Assembly (NCBI RefSeq): GCF_000242595.2
Contig: NC_017098.1
Span: forward strand, 558,001-622,000
Direction of reading: 5' to 3'
DNA length: 64,000 bases
Source of the DNA: Spirochaeta africana DSM 8902
GTDB lineage: Bacteria > Spirochaetota > Spirochaetia > DSM-27196 > DSM-8902
Shown: positions 6,820 through 13,415 of the stretch, piece after piece
Layout: each line of letters opens with the position of its first letter
How positions within the stretch are numbered: the stretch's first letter is position 1
The notes under the pieces: generated by a model
The model's database searches: none
Told to the model about the DNA's origin: nothing
Seen by the model: only the letters and a program-made list of their open reading frames with translations
Position numbers and translations under genes: made by a program

Positions 6820-9595
6820 TGCTCTGGTTACCCTGGTGGTGGTGATCCTGTCGCTGCTGCTGGGGCTGGCCTATTATCAGGAATTACACCGCGTATTCCA
6901 GGCGCGCGATGCACAGGAGCTGGGGATTATCGTGTTCCGGCGGCGTTCGGCCACCCGGCGCCCGGGGGATTCCCTGCGCTGGGGGCGGCTGAGCAACGAA
7001 TCGCCGGTGTATCAGGGGGATGTTATCCGCACCGCGGGGCTGTCAGAGGCGGGGATCCACTTCGAGGACGGTACCAGCCTGGATATCCTGGAAAACTCGA
7101 TGGTTGCCCTGAACTTCGATGACATGCTGCGGGAGTTCGAGTTTCTTGGCGGTACGATTTTTATCGGCGGGGACCGCGAGGCGGCGCGCAATGTGCGGGT
7201 GCGCATGGGGGATACCGTGGTGGAGGCCAGCGCCGATGCCCGGGTAGCGGTCTCGGCCGACGGGAATGAGCTGTCGGTGGATGTCGCCGACGGACAGGCC
7301 GATGTGCTGCGGGAGACAGGTGAGCGCGACACGGTGCTGGCCAACAGTACCTACGTGCTGAATACCGCTACCGGGGAGGCGAGTACCGTAGCCCATACGA
7401 TCCTGCCGCAGTGGCCGCGCCAGAACAGCCGGCTGGTGCATCAGTATCAGGCAGTGCCGGAGCTGCGGCTGCAGTTCGAGCTGGCCGAGCCGGTTACCGA
7501 GGATCTGCCGGTGGTGGTGGAGATTAGCCGTGAGCCGGGGTTTGCCGAGCTGCAGGCTGTACTGCCGGCGGAGCTGCCGGCCGGCAGCCGCGAGCTGGTT
7601 GCCCTGCCGGTGGAGCTGCCGGTCGGGCAGTGGTATTGGCGGGTACGCAGTCGCGATCAGGGTCGTGAGCTGCAGTCGCCGGTTCGGCGCTTCCGGGTGC
7701 TGCACAGCGAGCTGCCCCGGCCGCTGCGGCCGCTGCCGGCGGCGGAGCTGGGGTTTCGTCGTCAGCTGCCGCAGGTCCGCTTTGCCTGGAGCTCGGTTGC
7801 TGATGCCGGGGGCTACATCCTGGAGCTGGCACGAGATGCTGCCTTTACCCGCGAGGTGCAGCGGATACGCTCGGTGCATGCCGGTATTGCGGTGCCGATG
7901 CCGGGAGAGGGTGATTGGTACTGGCGGGTGAGCCCGATACTGCCGTATGAGTATCTGCATGCCCCGGGGGCTACAACCCCGCGCGTGCTTACGGTGCAGC
8001 AGCAGGAGGCTATGCAGCCGCTGCAGGCGGGTATGCCGGCCGATGCAACCCTGTTCGAAATCCAGCAGGTGCAGCAGTCGGGTCTCGCATTCTCGTGGCA
8101 GCCGGAGCGCGAGGCGCAGCGCTATCAGTTGCTGCTCTCGCGCGAAGCGTCGCCGGACCCCGATGATCCCGGGGTTGTCCGACAGGAGACCCGGCAGCCG
8201 TTTGCCCGTGTTGCTGCTGAAGCACTGGGGGAGGAGCTTTCCGAGCAAGCCTGGTACTGGGGCGTGCGCTGGCAGGATGCCGAGGGCAGCTGGTCGCCAC
8301 CGGGGGAGTTCCGCCGCCTGAATCTGGTGGATGGCGAGTTTGCGCTGCGGCTGGTCTACCCTCCGGGCGGTTTCCGGATAGCCGATTCGCTGGCAGCTAC
8401 CAGCCGCTTTACCTGGAGCAGCAATATCGATGCCCCGACGGTGTTCCAGCTGGCCGAGGATCCCCTGTTCCAGCAGGTGGTGTTCGAGCATGAGGTGAGC
8501 GGGGACTCCCTGTTCGGCCGATCCTGGGAGCCGGGGGAGTATTTCTGGCGGATGCGTACCTACAACGTGGATGGCTCGGTATTCCTGGATACCCCGCCGC
8601 GCGAGGTACAGATTGTGCCGCCGCTGGATCGCAGCGAGCTGAGGCAGCCGGCGCCGGGGCAGACCCACATGCTGGTGGATGGCGATACCCTGCAGTTTCG
8701 CTGGGAACCGGTGCCGCAGGCAGACTACTACCGCTTCCAGCTGTTCCGGCCGGGCAGCAGCACCCCGGTCTACGACGAGGGCCTGCTGGGCGAGCCCGCC
8801 GCCATGGTGGCACTGGGGGACATGCCGGACGGGGCGTATCGCGCCGTAATCCAGGGATTTGCCCTGGCCAGCGAGGAATCCACCCGGGTGATCGGCTATC
8901 GGGCGGAGTTTCCCTTTACCAGTCATCGCCTGAGCCCGGTGGAGCTGCAGCAGCCGGCCGACGGGCAGCGGATTGATGGCCTGACCGCCCTGCGCAGCGG
9001 CGTGCGGCTGAGCTGGGATGCCGCCGATGTCCCGGATGAGCTTTCGATCGAGCTGCTGCATAACGGGGAGCCGGTACCGGTAGATGCCTCGCCCCGTCGC
9101 TCGGCGGCAACCGTTGGTCGTCTGCGGCCGGGGCGTTATGTCTGGCGTGCAGCAGCCGAGCTGCAGGGATTTGATCTTTCCAGCCGCGGCAGCCGCAGTT
9201 TTATTGTTGATCAGGTGCCGCCGATGCGCGAGCCGCAGCTGCAGACCCCGCAGCCGGACAGCGAGTTCGGCCCGCAGGAGCTGGCAGGCCGCGACAGCAT
9301 CCGCTTTCGCTGGGAATCCCTGGATGCCGCCAATCGCTACATCATCGGGGTGTACCGGGCCGACAGCGGCGAGGCGGTGGTGCCCCCGCAGGTGCTGGAG
9401 GAGGCAGCCTTCGAGCTGGACGACCTGTCGCGCTTGAGTCGCGGCGAGTTTCGCTGGGAGGTGCAGGGACAGTACCGCGCCGATGACGGCTATCTGGAAC
9501 AGGATGGCCTGCCGGCCGAGGGGCATTTCAGGATTGTACTGCCGGAGCTGATGATCCCGGCCGGTGTGCGGGAGGCAGAGCTCTATGGCCGTTGA
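6800..9595 (+). CDS. FecR-domain protein with repeated FN3/Ig-like modules
   Basis: This 931-residue protein has one N-terminal membrane anchor (about 8-27). A FecR domain follows (about 55-190: VYQGDVIRTAG, EAGIHFEDGTSLDI, GTIFIGG). After it come about six beta-sandwich repeats of roughly 100 residues, each with an F.W core (RFAWSS, RFTWSS, LQFRWEP, IRFRWES) and a closing YWRV-type strand. It is predicted to be anchored in the inner membrane with its bulk in the periplasm. FecR domains in other systems relay signals from outer-membrane proteins. The start overlaps the cyclase by 20 bp and follows a GGAAG Shine-Dalgarno sequence. The 3' end overlaps the barrel gene. A scaffold linking barrel to cyclase is inference. 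Confidence 0.82.
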   Translation: MRFSRSDALVTLVVVILSLLLGLAYYQELHRVFQARDAQELGIIVFRRRSATRRPGDSLRWGRLSNESPVYQGDVIRTAGLSEAGIHFEDGTSLDILENSMVALNFDDMLREFEFLGGTIFIGGDREAARNVRVRMGDTVVEASADARVAVSADGNELSVDVADGQADVLRETGERDTVLANSTYVLNTATGEASTVAHTILPQWPRQNSRLVHQYQAVPELRLQFELAEPVTEDLPVVVEISREPGFAELQAVLPAELPAGSRELVALPVELPVGQWYWRVRSRDQGRELQSPVRRFRVLHSELPRPLRPLPAAELGFRRQLPQVRFAWSSVADAGGYILELARDAAFTREVQRIRSVHAGIAVPMPGEGDWYWRVSPILPYEYLHAPGATTPRVLTVQQQEAMQPLQAGMPADATLFEIQQVQQSGLAFSWQPEREAQRYQLLLSREASPDPDDPGVVRQETRQPFARVAAEALGEELSEQAWYWGVRWQDAEGSWSPPGEFRRLNLVDGEFALRLVYPPGGFRIADSLAATSRFTWSSNIDAPTVFQLAEDPLFQQVVFEHEVSGDSLFGRSWEPGEYFWRMRTYNVDGSVFLDTPPREVQIVPPLDRSELRQPAPGQTHMLVDGDTLQFRWEPVPQADYYRFQLFRPGSSTPVYDEGLLGEPAAMVALGDMPDGAYRAVIQGFALASEESTRVIGYRAEFPFTSHRLSPVELQQPADGQRIDGLTALRSGVRLSWDAADVPDELSIELLHNGEPVPVDASPRRSAATVGRLRPGRYVWRAAAELQGFDLSSRGSRSFIVDQVPPMREPQLQTPQPDSEFGPQELAGRDSIRFRWESLDAANRYIIGVYRADSGEAVVPPQVLEEAAFELDDLSRLSRGEFRWEVQGQYRADDGYLEQDGLPAEGHFRIVLPELMIPAGVREAELYGR

Positions 9596-10793
9596 TACCC
9601 CCTTCGGGCGACGCGCTCGCCACTTGATTGCCATTGCGGTGCTCGGGCTGATCGGCCTGACGGCTTCAGGGCAGGAGCTTGCCGGACAGCAGCAGGCCGG
9701 GCAGGCTGATCCCGCCGAACAGACCGCGACCTATTTTTACGAGCTGGATGCCGACGGCAACCCCGAGTTTACCCAGGTGCTGTCGTGGGAAGCGGTGGCG
9801 CATGTGCGCCGCTACCGCCTGGAGGTGGAGGATGCGGCCGGACAGCTGATCCACGAGCAGACCTCGGTCGAGCCGCAGCAGGAGGTGCAGCTGCCGCCGG
9901 GGGAGTATCGCTACCGGATCGTGCTGTACAACCTGCTGGATCAGCCCGAGCTGGCCACTGGCTGGTACCCGATCCTGATCCGCCAGGCGCTGCAGCCGGA
10001 GATAGCCGGCCTGGAGCCCGGGGTGGTTTATCTGGAGGATGAGCGCTTCGAGCTGCTGGTAACCGGGCAGGACCTGGAGCCGGATGCCGAGTTCATCCTG
10101 CTGGATTACGAGACCGGGCAGCAGCGCTACCAGCTCTCCCTGCAGCAGCTGCAGGAAGACGGGGTTGAACTGCGGCTGCCGGCACGGATTGATGCCGGTG
10201 AGTTTCTTCTGCAGATAACCAACCCCGGCGGGCTGTATGAGCGATATCCCGAGCCGCTGCGGGTGCGCTACCAGAAGCCGATCGACCTGGCCGTGCTGGC
10301 CGGCTGGTCACCGGTTTTCCCGCTTATGGATGACTGGGTAACCCGGATATGGCCCGAGACCGTCTACCCGGTGGGGGCAGATCTGCAGCTGGATGTTATC
10401 TTCCTGAAGCGCTGGTTCGGGTATCTGGGGATCGGGGTAAACCTGACGGCCGCCGGGTTTACCGGCGGGGAGGCCGATGCCCGGGTAGTAACCACCCTGG
10501 GGCGGCTGGACCTGCAGCTGGTGTACAGCTACTACTTCAGCCCGCGATGGCTTGCTACCCTCCGGCTGGGGGGTGGAGTAACCTACACCGACCTGCAGAT
10601 GGAGTATACCGGCGGTGTTACCGGTGAGCCCTTTGCCACCACCGACCCCGGCTACAGCCTGGGGCTGGCGCTGGGCTATGAACCGGTGGGCTGGCTGCGG
10701 CTGGGCCCGGCTGCCCGGCTGCACCTGATCCCCTACCGCGACAACACCGCCCTGTTCTTTACCCCCGGGCTGTACGCCGGCTGGGTGTATTAG
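9585..10793 (+). CDS. Exported Ig-like/outer-membrane beta-barrel protein
   Basis: The start at 9585 is preferred over an in-frame GTG at 9564 because GGGAGG sits at the right distance upstream and a clean signal peptide follows (about 1-31, ending near TASGQE). The protein is 402 residues. An N-terminal FN3-like domain (about 40-125, LSWEAVAHVRRYRLEVED) is followed by an IPT/Ig-like domain (about 130-225). The C-terminal part (about 235-402) has alternating beta-strands and a terminal aromatic strand (LYAGWVY), as in an outer-membrane barrel. It overlaps the FecR gene by 11 bp and is last in the unit. It is the natural outer-membrane partner of the FecR protein, but no specific function is recognised. 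Confidence 0.72.
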   Translation: MAVDTPFGRRARHLIAIAVLGLIGLTASGQELAGQQQAGQADPAEQTATYFYELDADGNPEFTQVLSWEAVAHVRRYRLEVEDAAGQLIHEQTSVEPQQEVQLPPGEYRYRIVLYNLLDQPELATGWYPILIRQALQPEIAGLEPGVVYLEDERFELLVTGQDLEPDAEFILLDYETGQQRYQLSLQQLQEDGVELRLPARIDAGEFLLQITNPGGLYERYPEPLRVRYQKPIDLAVLAGWSPVFPLMDDWVTRIWPETVYPVGADLQLDVIFLKRWFGYLGIGVNLTAAGFTGGEADARVVTTLGRLDLQLVYSYYFSPRWLATLRLGGGVTYTDLQMEYTGGVTGEPFATTDPGYSLGLALGYEPVGWLRLGPAARLHLIPYRDNTALFFTPGLYAGWVY

Positions 10794-10809
10794 CCTGGCA
10801 GGTCTCAGC

Positions 10810-11397
10810 CTACTCGAGAACCAGCATCTGTGAGCCCCGGGCACGGTGGCGGGCGGTAAAGTTGGGGCGCGGCCCGACGGCATAGATGATCGGGAACGGC
10901 TCGCCGCGTCCGTTCACCTCTACCGCCTCGGCGGGCAGTCGCGCCTCGAGCATGGTAGTGACCGGCGTATCCGGACCCGGCGGGGTGCTGCGGCTCACGG
11001 CAGAGCCCTGGACCACCGGCTGCTCATGCAGGCTGTGTCGCCAGCCGCTGCCCAGATGCTCCTCGAACCGGGCCTCGCCATCCTCCACAAACCCGATCAG
11101 CATGCGGGATCCATCCATCTTCTCGGAGCCGAAGCCTACCGAAACCCAGCCCTCGCCGGCTGCCTCTACCGCAACCTGGATCGTGTCCTCGTCCAGGCGC
11201 ACCAGATAGACCGCGACCGCTTCGGTCAGGTGACGCAGAGTGTACTCCTGATCGCTGATAACCCCGTCCAGTTCGACCGTACCGCTGCCGGTTTCTACCT
11301 GGCGATGCGCCGGAAGCTCCTGGGCACCGGCAGCGCCCGCAATAACGGCCAGCAGCAGAAACGCCACTGCATTCACGCTAAGCATTAAAGTTTTCAT
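10810..11397 (-). CDS. Secreted DOMON-domain protein
   Basis: This 195-residue protein starts at MKTLML with a signal peptide cleaved near GAAGAQE. The mature part has the DOMON pattern: a first strand (VELDGVISDQEY), DTIQVAVEAAGEGWVSVGFG, then MDGSRMLIGFVEDGEA. DOMON domains bind haem or sugars in extracytoplasmic redox or carbohydrate proteins; no ligand residue can be assigned here. It is convergent with the barrel gene (16-bp gap) and divergent from the amylase. A longer frame begins at 11418, but the 11397 ATG fits the signal peptide and a -10 box 6 nt upstream. Confidence 0.75.
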   Translation of the reverse strand: MKTLMLSVNAVAFLLLAVIAGAAGAQELPAHRQVETGSGTVELDGVISDQEYTLRHLTEAVAVYLVRLDEDTIQVAVEAAGEGWVSVGFGSEKMDGSRMLIGFVEDGEARFEEHLGSGWRHSLHEQPVVQGSAVSRSTPPGPDTPVTTMLEARLPAEAVEVNGRGEPFPIIYAVGPRPNFTARHRARGSQMLVLE

Positions 11398-11403
11398 GGG
11401 GTG

Positions 11404-11409
11404 AATATA
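11404..11409 (-). promoter_or_regulatory. -10 box 6 nt before the DOMON gene start (leaderless type)
   Basis: TATATT on the minus strand ends 6 nt before the ATG at 11397. There is no convincing -35 box and no Shine-Dalgarno sequence, so the transcript would begin at or next to the start codon. Confidence 0.4.
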
Positions 11410-11469
11410 CCCACGCACCCCCGCGCGCGGCTACAGTCGGGCGAACCTGGTGCGTGCGGTGTATCTGTA

Positions 11470-11498
11470 TTGTATTACTGAGTAAATCTGTGTATTTT
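11470..11498 (+). promoter_or_regulatory. Promoter of the permuted amylase (leaderless type)
   Basis: TTGTAT, 17 nt, TATTTT, then 6 nt to the ATG at 11505. There is no Shine-Dalgarno sequence. This supports 11505 as the start codon and shows that the gene has its own promoter. Confidence 0.55.
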
Positions 11499-11504
11499 GG
11501 TTGC

Positions 11505-13238
11505 ATGAATACAGTAAAACACAATATACATCGGCAATTATGGGGGGGAGCGTGGATCCTATGCCTGATTCTGGTGGTGTCGGCGGTACTGTCCTGCCGC
11601 TCGCCGGTCGGTTCCGATCCGGATGCCGACAACGGAAATAACACCGGGGCCGGGTTAACCGGGCAGCCAACCCGTTACGGCACCCGTGCCGAGCTGGAGC
11701 AGGCCCTGGCCAACCTGCAGGCTATGGGGATAGAGGCCTACTTTGATGTGGTGTTCAACCACCGCATGGGGGCCAATGACTTCGAGCAGATCCCGCGTGA
11801 CGACGCCGATCCGATCTACGCCTGGACGGTGTTCGACCTGCCGGGGCGCGACCGCCATTACACCGCGGCGAACTGGGGTGAGCTGTATCACGACTTTCGC
11901 TGGGACTGGCGCGCCTTTAACGGGACCGATTACTACGGCTTTGCCTCGGACGGCGGCGATATGGCCGTGCGCGGGGAAACCCTGTTCCAGGGCAAGGCCT
12001 GGCCGGATACCTACGGCACACCCTACCTTATGGGTGCCGATGTTGATTACTGGTACCGCCTGAACGAGCAGGGTGAGTACGATCCGTCCGGCAGCAGCTG
12101 GGCAATCCGCGACGAGATGAAGGCCTGGGGGGAGTGGATTATTGGTGAGATCGGGTTTGCCGGCTTCCGGATGGATGCCACCGCCCATGTGGACAACGGC
12201 TTTATCGCCGAGTGGGTTGATCACCTGCAGAACCACGCCTTTCCCGAGCAGGATCTGTTCTTTGTAGCCGAGGCCTGGGTGGGGGATGTAGGCGGCTACC
12301 TGGATGCGGTTGATGAGGCCACCTACCGCGACACCGGGGAGCGCGGAGGTATGGACACCACCAGCCTGTATGCCTTTGATTTCTCCCTGCGGGATGCGTT
12401 TGTGGATCTGGGCAGTGGAAGCAAGGACATGCGCGACTGGGACGGCCTGGCCACTGTCCCGTACCTGGATTCCCGGGCGGTTAGCTTTATAGACAACCAC
12501 GACACCAACCGCGAGGGGAACCCGTATGGAACCCCGCAGGTAATCAACTACAAGAACCAGGCCTATGCCTGGATACTGGCGCGTGAGTGGAGCACCCCCA
12601 CGGTGTATGCCCGCGACTGGGACGAGTTCGGCATGGCCGATACCCTGCGCTCGCTTATCCAGGCGCGCCGGTACTTTGCCTACGGCGACGGGGTAGAGAT
12701 GGAGCCGGGTACTACCGGCGACGCCAACACCGAAGAGGTCTATGCCTATGCCCGCCTGGGCGATCCGGATATCCACGGCACCGGGCTGTGGATGCTGATT
12801 TCGGGCCGCGACAGCGGCGGGGTACATACCCGCTGGATGAACACCGGGCTGCCGGAGGGGACCGAATTCGTGGATCTGACCGGCAATCGCGACGGGACGG
12901 TAACCGCCAATGCTGATGGCTGGGCAGAATTCAGTGTGAACATGAGCGAGGGCGGGGGCTGGTCGGTCTGGGTGCAGCAGGACTACGCCGACCCGGCCAA
13001 CCCTCCTGCGGTTCCGGCCGACCAGGTAAACCGCACGATCTACCAGTTTTTCTATTGGGATGCCTACCCCGGGCTGTGGGGTGAGCTGGCCGACAGCAAC
13101 AGCGGGCTGTACGCCACCGCGGCGGACCTGGCCGATGCCGGGGTTACGGCGGTATGGCTGCCCCCGGCTGCCCGGGCCTTTCAGGGGACCAACGACGTAG
13201 GCTACGGCGTGCGGGACTTCTGGGACCTGGGCGAGTAG
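11505..13238 (+). CDS. Circularly permuted GH13 alpha-amylase, exported lipoprotein
   Basis: This 577-residue protein has a leader ending AVLSC (Cys 31), then a short Gly/Asn/Asp linker, and it enters the GH13 barrel at helix 2 (TRYGTRAELEQAL, residues 56-68). Conserved region I is D81-H86 (DVVFNH). Region II is GFRMDATAH with nucleophile D224, region III is VAEAW with acid E256, and region IV is FIDNHD with D333. Domain C follows. After a Pro-rich linker the normal N-terminal part appears at about 510-577: barrel strand 1 (IYQFFYWDAYPGLW), strand 2 (VTAVWLPP) and NDVGYGVRDFWDLGE, then the stop. In ordinary bacterial amylases DLGE is followed within about 10 residues by the TKYGT helix, so this is a clean circular permutation. 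All catalytic residues are present, so it may be active on starch or dextrins. Confidence 0.9.
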   Translation: MNTVKHNIHRQLWGGAWILCLILVVSAVLSCRSPVGSDPDADNGNNTGAGLTGQPTRYGTRAELEQALANLQAMGIEAYFDVVFNHRMGANDFEQIPRDDADPIYAWTVFDLPGRDRHYTAANWGELYHDFRWDWRAFNGTDYYGFASDGGDMAVRGETLFQGKAWPDTYGTPYLMGADVDYWYRLNEQGEYDPSGSSWAIRDEMKAWGEWIIGEIGFAGFRMDATAHVDNGFIAEWVDHLQNHAFPEQDLFFVAEAWVGDVGGYLDAVDEATYRDTGERGGMDTTSLYAFDFSLRDAFVDLGSGSKDMRDWDGLATVPYLDSRAVSFIDNHDTNREGNPYGTPQVINYKNQAYAWILAREWSTPTVYARDWDEFGMADTLRSLIQARRYFAYGDGVEMEPGTTGDANTEEVYAYARLGDPDIHGTGLWMLISGRDSGGVHTRWMNTGLPEGTEFVDLTGNRDGTVTANADGWAEFSVNMSEGGGWSVWVQQDYADPANPPAVPADQVNRTIYQFFYWDAYPGLWGELADSNSGLYATAADLADAGVTAVWLPPAARAFQGTNDVGYGVRDFWDLGE

Positions 13239-13273
13239 GTCTGCCGCGGCCTGCAGCTGATCTGCCCGGCAGA

Positions 13274-13295
13274 GCCCCCGGCATGATCCGGGGGC
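13274..13295 (+). terminator. Strong hairpin after the amylase gene
   Basis: GCCCCCGG, loop CATGAT, CCGGGGGC lies 35 bp after the amylase stop. No U-tract follows. A second hairpin (GCGCGGCC, GCCC, GGCCGCGC) lies at 13322-13341. Both probably end or protect the amylase mRNA. Confidence 0.5.
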
Positions 13296-13380
13296 GCGCG
13301 AGCGGGGATCCTGTCTGGCATGCGCGGCCGCCCGGCCGCGCTTCCCTGCCTCAATCTGAAATCTCTGAAAGGGCTGTGTA

Positions 13381-13409
13381 TTGAGGCGGGGGCGGTTTCG
13401 CGGTACTCT
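13381..13409 (+). promoter_or_regulatory. Promoter of pepP-purK-purE (leaderless type)
   Basis: TTGAGG, 17 nt, TACTCT, then 6 nt to the GTG at 13416. The geometry matches the other leaderless promoters in this window and decides the start of the aminopeptidase gene. Confidence 0.55.
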
Positions 13410-13415
13410 GTGGGC

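Noticed and set aside
11505-13238. Alternative idea that the amylase is simply a 5'-truncated pseudogene followed by a fragment of a second amylase.
   Set aside because: It has its own promoter and lipoprotein signal, all catalytic residues, one uninterrupted frame, and the C-terminal piece ends exactly where the N-terminal piece begins. Random fragments would not be complementary.
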